The position numbers and the translations under genes were made by a program. Positions 24,515-33,569 of a DNA stretch of 64,000 nucleotides are shown here, piece by piece. The notes below the pieces were generated by a model that made no database searches, was not told where the DNA came from, and worked only from the letters and a program-made list of their open reading frames with translations. Each line of letters opens with the position of its first letter. The stretch's first letter is position 1. The DNA is from Streptomyces sp. NBC_01463 (GTDB lineage Bacteria; Actinomycetota; Actinomycetes; Streptomycetales; Streptomycetaceae), in assembly GCA_036227345.1 (NCBI GenBank), contig CP109468.1:3782001-3846000 (forward strand), given 5' to 3'.

Positions 24515-26041
24515 TCACTCGTCGACGAGGCTGGTGCTGTCCGAGAACTGCGAGAGCCGGAAGATGACGAACTCCGCGGGCTTCACCGGGGCGACGCCGA
24601 TCTCGCAGACGACCTGGCCGAGGTCGATGGACTCCTGCGGGTTGTTGTCGCGGTCGCACTTCACGTAGAAGGCCTCTTCCGCCGTCCGGCCGAAGAGCGC
24701 GCCCCGGCGCCATTCCTCGGTGAGGAACGCGGTGACGTTGCGCCGGATGCTCGACCAGAGGCGGTCGTCGTTCGGCTCGAAGACGACCCACTGGGTGCCC
24801 AGGAGGATGGACTCCTCCAGGTAGTTGAAGAGCCTGCGTACGTTGAGGTAGCGCCAGGCCGGGTCGGAGGAGAGCGTCCGTGCGCCCCAGATCCGGATGC
24901 CGCGGCCGGGGAAGGCACGGACACAGTTGACGCCGATCGGATTGAGCAGGTCCTGTTCGCCCTTGCTCAGGCGGAGTTCCAGGTCCAGCGCCCCGCGGAT
25001 GACCTCGTTGGCGGGCGCCTTGTGCACCCCGCGCTCGCCGTCGCTGCGCGCCCAGACCCCGGCGACGTGGCCGCTGGGCGGGATCAGGGTCTGCTGGCCG
25101 GTCGCCGGGTCGAGGACCTTGAGCCACGGGTAGTAGAGGGTCGCGTAGCGGGAGTCGTAGCCGGCGTCCTCGTTGCGCCAGGTGCGGACGCGCTGGGCGT
25201 TCATCCCGGGCGGGGCGTCCAGCACGGCGACGCGGTCGCCCATCTGCTCGCAGTGCGCGATGACGGCCAGCTGCACGGCCCTGACGCCCTCGGCGTCGAT
25301 GTCGCCGCGGCGGTGGGCGCTCATCAGGTCCGGGACGGCGACCATGGTGATCTCGTCGATCGCCTCCAGCGCCGCGATGCCCGTACGGGCCGACGCGTCC
25401 CCCACGTACTCGCCCGGGCCGCCCGGGACCGTGCCGCCCGCTTCCGGGGCGGCGGGAGCGAGGGAGAGGCTCTGCTTCTCGGGGCGGGTCTGCGCCGCAC
25501 CGGGCTGCTCGGTGACCTCGATGAGCTTGGACTGGCGGGCCTGGGTGACCAGGTAGCCCTTGACGTTCTTGCGTACGGAGGTGTCGTAGCTCTCCGCCAC
25601 CTTGCCGCCCTGCCGCACCAGCAGCCGGAAGCGGTCCTCCGGCGGGTTCTCGCCCTCGGGGTCGGCCACTTCGACGGAGAGGCCGTCACCGGCGCCGGGC
25701 CGGGCGGAGATCAGGAAGCCGCCGACGGCGACGGACGGCGCCGTCGCCGTCGCCTCGCCCCGCGCCGCGTCCTCGGCCGGGCCGCCGATGCGCACGATGT
25801 ACGCCGCGCCGCCGCCGTTGCTGAAGTAGCCGTGGACGGCGAGCGTCAGATACGTGTCGGGAGTGAAGGTGCCGAAGGACGAAACGTACTGGTCCCAGCT
25901 CGTCACCAGCGTCGGCCGGTGGAAGGGGCCGGTCTCGGCGAACCCGACGAAGGCTGCGACCGCGGTGCCGACTCCCTCGATGGGCCGCGCTCCGGACTGC
26001 ACCTCCTCCACGTATACACCTGGGGTGAGGTACGACGGCAT
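24515..26041 (-). CDS. contractile sheath protein (Cis2)
   Basis: A 508-aa tail sheath protein. Seen: the start MPSYLTPGVYVEEVQSGARP, then VAAFVGFAETGP and YFSNGGGAAYIVRIGG; a variable insertion domain (about residues 100-215); and the conserved C-terminal half with GRGIRIWGARTLSSDPAWRY, YLNVRRLFNYLEESILLGTQ and VKCDRDNNPQESIDLGQVVC. The terminal arms build the handshake mesh. It is the only sheath gene in the cluster. ATG at 26041 has GAAGGAG 5-6 nt upstream. It is the first gene of the leftward CIS operon. Confidence 0.95.
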   Translation of the reverse strand: MPSYLTPGVYVEEVQSGARPIEGVGTAVAAFVGFAETGPFHRPTLVTSWDQYVSSFGTFTPDTYLTLAVHGYFSNGGGAAYIVRIGGPAEDAARGEATATAPSVAVGGFLISARPGAGDGLSVEVADPEGENPPEDRFRLLVRQGGKVAESYDTSVRKNVKGYLVTQARQSKLIEVTEQPGAAQTRPEKQSLSLAPAAPEAGGTVPGGPGEYVGDASARTGIAALEAIDEITMVAVPDLMSAHRRGDIDAEGVRAVQLAVIAHCEQMGDRVAVLDAPPGMNAQRVRTWRNEDAGYDSRYATLYYPWLKVLDPATGQQTLIPPSGHVAGVWARSDGERGVHKAPANEVIRGALDLELRLSKGEQDLLNPIGVNCVRAFPGRGIRIWGARTLSSDPAWRYLNVRRLFNYLEESILLGTQWVVFEPNDDRLWSSIRRNVTAFLTEEWRRGALFGRTAEEAFYVKCDRDNNPQESIDLGQVVCEIGVAPVKPAEFVIFRLSQFSDSTSLVDE

Positions 26042-26585
26042 GCTCGCTCCTTCGGGTGGTCAGTCGTTCGCCTGTTCAGTCTTGCCCGGCGGTGTCTGCG
26101 GGCAGTAGGCCTCAAAGTCCTGGCCCCGGGGCAGGGCGGCTGCCTTCCCAGGCACCCCGGCCGCCCCGTGAAGGCCCTTCGCCGCCGCGGGCGTCCGCGG
26201 CCGTCCGCGGACGGCGGGAATTCCTCGCCGCCGCTCACCCGATCCGGCGCCCCAGCAGTTAGTTTCAGCCAGAAACTACTCATCGCGCACGGCCGCGGCG
26301 GCCGGATTCCTACGGTCGGTCCGGAGCCCGGGAGATGCCGGTTCGCGTCGCCGAGCCGGGGTGTTCGCGGACCGGCCGAATCCCGCCACCCGGGAAATAC
26401 CGGGAATCACCTGCCGAGGACCGGCATTCACCAGTCACGACGCGCTCCGGCGATTCCGTTCCCGATTCCGGGCGATGTGTGGAAGGACACACTCCGACAA
26501 ACGGTCATGTGAAGGTTTCCGCTGGCAGAAGCCCTGTTTGTTCACGCCAACGGAACGGAAGGGAAGGAATCCGGCGCTATCGTTC
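26042..26585. promoter_or_regulatory. 544-bp control region upstream of the CIS sheath operon
   Basis: No convincing gene. A perfect 7-bp inverted repeat, TAGTTTC/GAAACTA, lies at 26260-26278 (5-nt spacer), and a 14-bp palindrome CCGTCCGCGGACGG at 26201-26214. A possible 31-codon GTG frame (26060-26155, minus strand) ends 18 nt before the sheath start. The region 26280-26585 shows no structure I can name. The sheath-operon promoter should lie here. Confidence 0.55.
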
Positions 26586-27911
26586 CTACGGCGCGATATC
26601 GCTCAGCACACCACTGACATTGAGTACTTGATGGCATTCGGAGGCCTGCGTTCCGGTCGCCGGAGTCCCTGGCTTGGAACAGGTCACGGAAGCCGTGACC
26701 GCTGCGTTCTCCGGTATCCGAATGGGGGTGACCCAGTGATAGTCCTGGTTGCGGAACGTCTCCAGGGCAATGGTGGTGATCTTCCGCTCCCCGAAGGAGA
26801 TGGTCAGCACCCCTTCGTCGCCCTGGAAGTTCGCCACCACGATGTCCGTGACGCCGAATACCTTTCCTTCCGGGACCCGGTACGTCCCGTCCTTCTTGGC
26901 TCCGGCACCCGTCTGCACGTCGATGGTCTCGGAACTCTGCTGGGTGTTCGCCGTGCCGCCGCCCGTCGAGCCGGAGCCGCCGTCGGCGGCGCCCCCGCTC
27001 CCGGTCTGGCCCGTTCCGGCGGTCTGCCCCTGACCCTCGCCCTGTGCACCGCCGGTGCCGCCGCCCGTGGCGCCGCCTGCCGCCGCACCGCCCTGCGGTG
27101 TCTGCCGGTTCTCCTCCTGCGCGGCCTTGGCCCCCGCCTCCTTGGCGGTGCTGCGGACGGCGGGCCGCACCAGCGCGAACCACGCCAGCAGCAGCGCGAT
27201 GAGCGCCGCAAGGACGATCAGCAGCCACTTCGGCAGCAGCGGGAGCTGTGCGAACTCCCCGGGCAGGGGCTCCGGCCGCTCACGCTGCTCGCCCTCGGCG
27301 CCGGCCCCCTCGCTCTCCGCCACCGCGGCCTCGAACGGCCAGGTGACCGGGGCGCCGAACCAGATCAGCTTCCGGGCCCGCACCCGCAGGCCCGCGTCGG
27401 CGGACTCGCCCGGCTTCAGGCTCCGGCGTTCCGGTGCGAAGGCGAGGCGGAGCTCCTCCCCCGCCTGCTTTCCGCCGAACACGACGTCGACGGGGGTGTT
27501 CCCCCGGTTCTGCACCGAGGTCCGGAACCGGGCGCCCAGCCAGCCCCTGCGCCGGCCCGGCTCCAGCTTCGTCCGGAGCTCGTGGAAGGGCTCGACGACC
27601 ACCGTCGCCTCGGGGACGGCCACCGACTCGGGGTGCTCCGCGGGCAGGACGCGTACGCCCAGGGGGACTTCGCCCGCCGCGACCTCGTGGGACCGGGGCG
27701 GCGCGAGCCGCACCGTGACGGTCTCGGAGGTGCCCGGGTAGAGCGAGACCCGGGCCGGCTCCACCGTGGCCCATGCCGCACAGTCGCCGACCACTTCGAG
27801 GGTGTACGCCTCGACGATGTCGCCGTCGTTGCGCACGGTCAGCGTGGTCGTCGCCCCGGCGCCCGGCGACACCGTCACCGTGGCTATGTCGAATTCGGCA
27901 GATGTGGTCAC
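26586..27911 (-). CDS. single-pass membrane protein of the CIS locus with Ig-like domains
   Basis: A 441-aa protein. Residues 1-205 are two COG1470/Ig-like beta domains (VTVSPGAGATTTLTVRNDGD, then RFRTSVQNRGNTPVDVVFGG), predicted cytoplasmic. One membrane helix spans about 229-248 (PKWLLIVLAALIALLLAWFA), followed by a Gly/Gln-rich linker (275-325) and a C-terminal domain (330-441) with a Cys pair (411, 426) that could form a disulfide outside. It lies 544 bp upstream of the sheath gene on the same strand and is divergent from the LuxR regulator. Its position suggests a membrane partner of the injection system; function unknown. Confidence 0.82.
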   Translation of the reverse strand: MTTSAEFDIATVTVSPGAGATTTLTVRNDGDIVEAYTLEVVGDCAAWATVEPARVSLYPGTSETVTVRLAPPRSHEVAAGEVPLGVRVLPAEHPESVAVPEATVVVEPFHELRTKLEPGRRRGWLGARFRTSVQNRGNTPVDVVFGGKQAGEELRLAFAPERRSLKPGESADAGLRVRARKLIWFGAPVTWPFEAAVAESEGAGAEGEQRERPEPLPGEFAQLPLLPKWLLIVLAALIALLLAWFALVRPAVRSTAKEAGAKAAQEENRQTPQGGAAAGGATGGGTGGAQGEGQGQTAGTGQTGSGGAADGGSGSTGGGTANTQQSSETIDVQTGAGAKKDGTYRVPEGKVFGVTDIVVANFQGDEGVLTISFGERKITTIALETFRNQDYHWVTPIRIPENAAVTASVTCSKPGTPATGTQASECHQVLNVSGVLSDIAP

Positions 27912-28113
27912 GATGCGACGCTAGGCCGCGCCCCGGCCCCCGCAGCAGAGGCGGGAGGGCAATGTGCGGGCAGGTCCGGTGCCCCGGCAGCCCCTCCGCG
28001 CCGCGTCCTGCCGCCCCACCCCCGGGCCAGGTCGCCCTGTCCGGTCACGGCACGAACGCGCACGACGCCCGACGTATCGGACACCGGCGGAAGCAGTTGA
28101 GGAAGACGAGCAC

Positions 28114-28839
28114 ATGACCATGACAGAAGTGACGAAGACAGCGGCGCAGACCGGCCGCGGCCCCGGACCGGTGGCGCCCGGTCGCCCCGCGGAGGGCGCG
28201 CCCGCGGTGCCCCCGGCGGGCAGGGTCTCGGTGGCGGTCTACGCCGAGGACCTGATCCTGCGGACCGGCATGGTGCACCAGTTGCGCCTGCGGCCGGAGA
28301 TAGAGCTGATACCGGAGGAGGAGGCCGACCGCGCGCAGGTCTCCTTAGTGGTGGTGGACATGGTGAACGAGCCCACCGTCCAGCTCCTGCAACGCCTCCA
28401 GCGCAACACCTCCACCCGTACCGGCCTCGTCGTCGGCCAGTTCGAGACGGGAGCGCTCCAGACCCTCATCGAGTACGGCGTCGCCGCCGTGCTGCGGCGC
28501 GGGGAGGCCGACCAGGACCGTCTCGTCCATCTGGTGACGGCGGTCGCCAACGGTGAGGGGGTGCTGCCGGGCGACCTGCTCGGCAAGCTGCTCAGCCATG
28601 TCAGCAGCCTCCACCGCACGGTGCTGGACCCCCGGGGGCTGTCGCTCTCCACCCTCACGGCGCGGGAGGCGGAGATGATCAGGCTGGTGTCGGAGGGGTA
28701 CGGCACCGCGGAGATAGCGCAGAAGACGTCGTACTCCGAGCGGACCGTCAAGAACGTGCTGCACGAGATCACGGCACGGCTGGAACTGCGCAACCGGGCC
28801 CACGCGGTGGGCTACGCCATGCGGCACGGCCTCATCTGA
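28114..28839 (+). CDS. LuxR/NarL-type regulator of the CIS locus, with a TTA codon
   Basis: A 241-aa protein. Residues 38-150 form a receiver-like fold (SVAVYAEDLILRTGMVHQL, with VVVDM carrying the Asp at the phosphorylation position); the C-terminal HTH is LTAREAEMIRLVSEGYGTAE then IAQKTSYSERTVKNVLHEIT (about residues 182-222). An N-terminal 35-residue Pro/Ala tail is unusual. A TTA leucine codon at 28345-28347 (codon 78) makes translation depend on the bldA tRNA, tying it to development. The ATG at 28114 has GAGGAAG upstream. It sits at the centre of the cluster, facing the CIS operon. Confidence 0.88.
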   Translation: MTMTEVTKTAAQTGRGPGPVAPGRPAEGAPAVPPAGRVSVAVYAEDLILRTGMVHQLRLRPEIELIPEEEADRAQVSLVVVDMVNEPTVQLLQRLQRNTSTRTGLVVGQFETGALQTLIEYGVAAVLRRGEADQDRLVHLVTAVANGEGVLPGDLLGKLLSHVSSLHRTVLDPRGLSLSTLTAREAEMIRLVSEGYGTAEIAQKTSYSERTVKNVLHEITARLELRNRAHAVGYAMRHGLI

Positions 28840-28883
28840 GCCGCCCCGGCCGCCTCCCGCGGGACCTCGCGCCGACGGGCCCG

Positions 28884-28907
28884 CGGGGGCAACGGGTGTT
28901 GCCCCCG
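28884..28907 (+). terminator. terminator-like hairpin after the LuxR gene
   Basis: Perfect 10-bp arms 28884-28893 and 28898-28907 with a 4-nt loop, 45 nt after the regulator stop and about 50 nt before the candidate effector gene, suggesting separate transcription of the two. Confidence 0.6.
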
Positions 28908-28960
28908 GGGTGCCCCGGGGTCCCTGGGACGGGCCACCGCACCCGGCCTAGCGTGACCGC

Positions 28961-30223
28961 ATGCGTACCCATGAGAGTGCCGGGCCGACTCCGCGGCCGG
29001 CCACCGCCTCCACGCCGCGGACCAACCGCCCCCGCACGCTGGACGGTCTGCAGAGCACGCTGGGCAACGCGGCGACGACGCAGCTGATCACGGTGTCCCG
29101 GATGATGACCCCGGAGGCGTTCAAGGAGAGCACCTCGACCCGGACTCCGCGCGGCCGCTCCGAGATCACCAAGGTGGACCGGGCCCTTGATGCCTTCCAG
29201 CAGGTCCCGGAGGACAATCAGCGCGCCCGGCTCTTCGCGCTCAGGGAGGTCATCAACGCCTGCAGTGCCTACACCGCCCACAAACCGGCGGGCGGTGTGC
29301 GCGTGGCGGGTACCGAGGCGCTCTCCCAGCAGGCCGAGCAGGCGCGGCTGGAGCTGGACCTCGAATCGGTCTACCGCGGCCTGCTGACGGACATCGACCA
29401 TCAGCTGGCCGAGGGCCTCAGCACGATAGACACGACGGAACAGGCGCATCACACCGCGCAGTTGATACCCGCGGAACGGTTCCACACGATGATGAGCGGC
29501 TACGTCCAGCAGCTCGGCGCACTCCGCGGGGACGCCACCATGGCCGACGAGACGCGCGCCGTCATCGGGGAAGTGATGGCCGTGGTGCCGATGGTGAAGG
29601 TGCTCCAGTACCCCTGGACCGGCCGGCCCGGAATGAAGCTCAACCCGCCCGAGGAGGGCGAGGACCCGTCGTACGCGTTCAACGTGGGCACCCAGGCCCC
29701 CGGCGGCACCCCCTACCTCCTCGGCCACATCGCGCACGAACTGACCCACGTCGCGGCCAACCAGGCCTTCGGGAGCAGCCCGGCGATGGAGCTGGTGGAG
29801 TCCGGGGCGAGCGTGGCGGAGGTGGCGGCCCTGGCCGGGGAACGCAAGAGGACGCTGGAGGAACTGCGGTCGCTGCTGGGCCGGAGCGAGGAGTTCACCG
29901 GACCCCAGCACCAGCTGCTCGACGAGAAGCTGGACTACGGGGCGATGCCCGGCAAGCTGGAGTCGTACGCGCTCAGTCTGGGGCGCGCGAAACGGATTAC
30001 CTCGGATCAGCAGGCCCTCCTGATCAGCTACGGCGAGGCCGCCGGAGACGCGTCCGGCACGCTGGTCGAGTACGACACGGTCGTCAACCAGATGCTGGTC
30101 TACCTGCACATGTGGGGGATCGGCCAGGAACACCCCTTCCACGTGCGGCTGCTGGCGGCCTCCGGCCAGGCCCGCGGCCGTCGCGACAGTTCCCGGGCCC
30201 GTCGGGAGGGGACGGCGGAGTAG
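28961..30223 (+). CDS. candidate CIS effector with HELTH zinc-protease motif
   Basis: A 420-aa protein. Residues 1-26 are Pro/Thr/Arg-rich and disordered; TLDGLQSTLGNAATTQLI (about 27-44) matches TLDVLQRTMGNAAVSRLL of the DUF4157 protein at 36489. The central part is helical, and HIAHELTHVAANQ carries a zincin motif with His259, Glu260 and His263. The remaining ~150 residues are helical and contain no obvious membrane segment. No signal peptide. The shared N-terminal motif suggests a loading tag for CIS cargo, with a metal-dependent hydrolase as payload; activity and target are unproven. It lies alone between hairpin 28884 and the propeller gene. Confidence 0.75.
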   Translation: MRTHESAGPTPRPATASTPRTNRPRTLDGLQSTLGNAATTQLITVSRMMTPEAFKESTSTRTPRGRSEITKVDRALDAFQQVPEDNQRARLFALREVINACSAYTAHKPAGGVRVAGTEALSQQAEQARLELDLESVYRGLLTDIDHQLAEGLSTIDTTEQAHHTAQLIPAERFHTMMSGYVQQLGALRGDATMADETRAVIGEVMAVVPMVKVLQYPWTGRPGMKLNPPEEGEDPSYAFNVGTQAPGGTPYLLGHIAHELTHVAANQAFGSSPAMELVESGASVAEVAALAGERKRTLEELRSLLGRSEEFTGPQHQLLDEKLDYGAMPGKLESYALSLGRAKRITSDQQALLISYGEAAGDASGTLVEYDTVVNQMLVYLHMWGIGQEHPFHVRLLAASGQARGRRDSSRARREGTAE

Positions 30224-30368
30224 CGCGGCGACCCTTCCGGCGGTGAGCTGCCACGGACCGCAAAGGGCACCGGGTCTTCCCCCGCCGCGGGTACTCCGGG
30301 CCCTGTCCGTGCCGGCCCGCGCCCGTGATGCTTGAGCTGGACACCCATCGACCAGACCAGACCAGACT

Positions 30369-33300
30369 GTGAGGTGGACCGTGGGCGGTCCTGCTGGCCC
30401 CGCACGACGTACCCGGTTGCGCCGGCTGAGCGGTGTCGTGGTGCTGCTGACGCCGCTGCTGGTGGCGGGTTCCGTCTCCGCCCCGCAGGCCGCCCCGCGG
30501 GCGGCCGCCGTCGCGGAGGCGGCACCGGCGGACGCCGGACGGATCGCGTTCGCCGGCAACGGCCACCGCAGCCTCGGGCAGCGGACCTCGGAGACGACGT
30601 CCGAGGACCTGTTCGGCACCTCCGGTCCGGTCCACCACGACCAGGACGCCTTCGGCCGCGGGGCGGCCCTCGTCTTCACCAGCCTCCGCGACGAGGCACG
30701 GCCGCAGGTGTACGTGCGCGGCGCGGACGGCGCGGTGCGCAGGCTCACCACCGGCCGTGACGCCGCCCATCCCGAACTCTCCGCCGACGGGCGGACCGTG
30801 GTCTTCGACTCGGCCGAGCCGGGGGCCGGCCCGTCGGGGCAGCGCGACCTCTGGTCGGTCGGGACCGACGGCTCCGGTCTGCGCCGGCTGACGGACACGC
30901 CCGCCGACGAGACCCACCCGACGCTCTCCCCCGACGGCACCCGGATCGCGTACGCGAGTGACGGCGGCCCGGAGCCGGGCACGCAGATCTACGAGCGGGA
31001 CCTGTCCGGCGGGCCGGTGACCTGTGTCAGCGACCCCGCGGAGGGCGACGCGAGCGAGCCGGAGTGGAACCCGGTGAACGACGGCGCGCACCGGGAGCTC
31101 CTGGTCTACACGCTGCACCAGGAGCCCGAGTCGGACACCGACACCGGGTACCGGCTGCGGGTCACCAGCGGCCCGGGGACCGGGCGTCCCCTGCTGACCG
31201 GCGACTTCGCCGGCTGGGGCACCCGCTCGGCGGCCTGGCTCCCGAACGGGACCGGTCTGGTCTTCCTCAGCCCCAACACGGACTGCGGATGCTCCGTCTA
31301 CGACCACGTGTACCGGGCCGACTCCCTCGACGGCCCGGTGCCGGCGATGGTGCTCTCCGAGGACCGCCAGGTGGAGTCCCCTGCCGTGGTCGGGGAGGAG
31401 GTGGTCGTCACCCGCAGGACCACCGTGGACCCGGACCTCGTCACGCTCCAGGACATGCGGCAGGACGGTTCGGACCCCCGGGACCTCAGGCTCGACGTCC
31501 TGCGCGAGGACCCGAGGGCCTGGTCGAACACCAGCCAGGACCCCGCCGACGACCCGCTGTTCCACCCGGCGGCCGGCTACGACCCGTGGACCGAGCGGCA
31601 GACCTACACACCCGACGGCCGGCACATCGCCGTGACCCGTTTCGCGACCGTGGACGGCGAGCGGGTCCAGCGGATCTGGCTGGCCGACGCCGACGGGACG
31701 AACGCGGCGGAGCTGACGGTGGACGGACGCGGCCCCCGGGACCGGTACACCGACCCCGCCTTCTCCCCCGACGGCACCAGGGTGGCCTTCACCCGGGTCT
31801 CTCCGGGTGCCACGGATGACGCGGCGGAACAGAGCCGGGTGCTCGTCGCCGACCTCGCCACGCACCGGATCGTCGGCGAGGTCGTGCCGCCCGCCGGGGA
31901 GGTGGCGGGCGGTGACGCCCAGCCCGCCTGGTCGTCGGACGGCACCACGCTCGCCTTCACCCGCAACGAGGTGATCCGGGGCCTCGGCGGGATCAAGCAC
32001 GTGTGGACCGCCCCGGCGGACGCGCTCGACCGGCAGAAGGACCTCAGCGTCACCGGCTGCCCCGGTGAGTGCAAGGTGATCGACGACAGCCCCGCCTTCT
32101 CCCCCGACGGCACGGCCCTGGCCTTCAACCGCAAGGACCGGGCGGACCAGATCAACCAGCGGGCGAGCGTCCTCGTCACCGCGCCGGACGGCACGGGCTG
32201 CCGGGTCGTGCTGCCGTCCTCCCGGCGCGACGATCCCGCCGCGTGCGGCGAGCAGATCCCGGACGTCTCGGCGACCGGACCGTACCAGCCGCGCGACGTG
32301 GCGTGGTCGCCGGACGCCGGGCGGCTGGTGCTGAGCTCCCGCCGGGACATCGCGCCGAACTCCCCCGAGCAGCTGTCCGAACTCGACCTCGCCACCGGCA
32401 CCCTGACCCCGCTGACCGCACAACTGCCGGGCCGCCAGAAGGAACCCGCCTTCCAGCAGCAGGTCGACCTGGCGCTGACCGCGCCGCCCGTCGGCCCCTC
32501 GGTGGAGGCCGGCTCCTCGGTGGAGGTGACGGTCACCGTCACCAACCACGGCCCGTCCCCCTCCCCCGGCACCACGTTCGTCGCCGACACCCCGCCGGGC
32601 GTCCGCCTGGAGGAGCTCACCACCGGCTCCGGTTCCTGCGGCGCCGGCTCCCCCAGCTGCGATCTGGGGATACTGCCGCCGGGTGCCGAGGTCGAGGTCA
32701 CCGCGCGGCTGACGGGCGTGACGACCGGGCCCTGGCCGATCGGCTGGTCGGTCACCGGAGCCGTCGTCGACCCGAACCCCACGGACAACGCGACCTCGAC
32801 GGACATCCGGGTCCGCGACGTGCCCCGGCCGCCCGACCCGACTCCCGCCCCGCCCACCCCCGGACCGCCGCACCCCGCTCCCGCGCCGCCCGCGCAACCG
32901 CCCGCGCCGCTGCCGCCCGCACCCGAGGCGGGCCCCGGGGTCGTCGTACGGGCCCAGCCGAGCCCCGGCTACGTCGGCGGCCGGGTCGTGGTCACGTACA
33001 CCGTGCGCAACGGGAGAAACGCCCTGGCCACCGGTCTGCGGCTGCGGCTCGGACTGCCCGCCGGAATCCCGGTGGCGACCCTCCCGCCGGGCTGCTCCGC
33101 CAAGGCGTGCCCGCTCCCCGACCTGGCGCCCGGCGCCTCCTCGGTCCTGCGGGTGGTGCTCGCCCCGGACCGGGCGCTGCGGACCACCGTCACCGGGACG
33201 CTGACCACGAGCGGCACCGACGCCGACCGCGGTGACAACGTCTCCCGGATTCCGCTGCGCGTCCTCCAGCCGCGCATCGTCTCGGTGCCCGCGGTCGGCA

Positions 33301-33569
33301 AGCCCGGGTTCGTCACCTCGGTGCGCGGCAAGGACTTCCCGCCCGGTGCTCCGGTGAAGCTCACCTGGAAGCCGGGGATCACGGCGACCGCGCCGCCCAC
33401 CGGGCCGGGCCGTGACGGCACCTTCATCTCGCAGCTGCTGATCCTGGTGAAGGACCGGACGGGACCGCGCACCATCACCGCGTCGGGGCCCGGGTTCAGC
33501 CCGGTCACCACCGACTTCCTGGTGGTCTACGGAACGATCGTCCCGCCGGACGAGGTGGGACGCCGATGA
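30369..33569 (+). CDS. secreted TolB-like beta-propeller protein with DUF11/CARDB domains
   Basis: A 1066-aa protein. The N-terminus is a signal peptide (RRTRLRRLSGVVVLLTPLLV, then cleavage near QAAPRAAA). Repeated S-x-DGRTVVF and SPDGTRIAYAS units give a WD40-like/PD40 propeller (about 50-695). These are followed by a DUF11 domain (about 700-820), a Pro-rich hinge (825-865), a second CARDB-like domain (about 870-970) and a C-terminal Ig/IPT-like domain. The stop overlaps the DUF4255 cap gene by 4 nt, so it is co-translated with CIS parts, which is odd for an exported protein. The start is uncertain: GTG at 30369 or 30381. Confidence 0.82.
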   Translation: MRWTVGGPAGPARRTRLRRLSGVVVLLTPLLVAGSVSAPQAAPRAAAVAEAAPADAGRIAFAGNGHRSLGQRTSETTSEDLFGTSGPVHHDQDAFGRGAALVFTSLRDEARPQVYVRGADGAVRRLTTGRDAAHPELSADGRTVVFDSAEPGAGPSGQRDLWSVGTDGSGLRRLTDTPADETHPTLSPDGTRIAYASDGGPEPGTQIYERDLSGGPVTCVSDPAEGDASEPEWNPVNDGAHRELLVYTLHQEPESDTDTGYRLRVTSGPGTGRPLLTGDFAGWGTRSAAWLPNGTGLVFLSPNTDCGCSVYDHVYRADSLDGPVPAMVLSEDRQVESPAVVGEEVVVTRRTTVDPDLVTLQDMRQDGSDPRDLRLDVLREDPRAWSNTSQDPADDPLFHPAAGYDPWTERQTYTPDGRHIAVTRFATVDGERVQRIWLADADGTNAAELTVDGRGPRDRYTDPAFSPDGTRVAFTRVSPGATDDAAEQSRVLVADLATHRIVGEVVPPAGEVAGGDAQPAWSSDGTTLAFTRNEVIRGLGGIKHVWTAPADALDRQKDLSVTGCPGECKVIDDSPAFSPDGTALAFNRKDRADQINQRASVLVTAPDGTGCRVVLPSSRRDDPAACGEQIPDVSATGPYQPRDVAWSPDAGRLVLSSRRDIAPNSPEQLSELDLATGTLTPLTAQLPGRQKEPAFQQQVDLALTAPPVGPSVEAGSSVEVTVTVTNHGPSPSPGTTFVADTPPGVRLEELTTGSGSCGAGSPSCDLGILPPGAEVEVTARLTGVTTGPWPIGWSVTGAVVDPNPTDNATSTDIRVRDVPRPPDPTPAPPTPGPPHPAPAPPAQPPAPLPPAPEAGPGVVVRAQPSPGYVGGRVVVTYTVRNGRNALATGLRLRLGLPAGIPVATLPPGCSAKACPLPDLAPGASSVLRVVLAPDRALRTTVTGTLTTSGTDADRGDNVSRIPLRVLQPRIVSVPAVGKPGFVTSVRGKDFPPGAPVKLTWKPGITATAPPTGPGRDGTFISQLLILVKDRTGPRTITASGPGFSPVTTDFLVVYGTIVPPDEVGRR

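Noticed and set aside
25903..26283. 126-aa minus-strand frame starting MSSFWLKLTAG upstream of the sheath gene
   Set aside because: Overlaps the first 46 codons of the sheath gene in another frame, is Arg-rich low-complexity beyond the first 20 residues, and has no recognisable domain.
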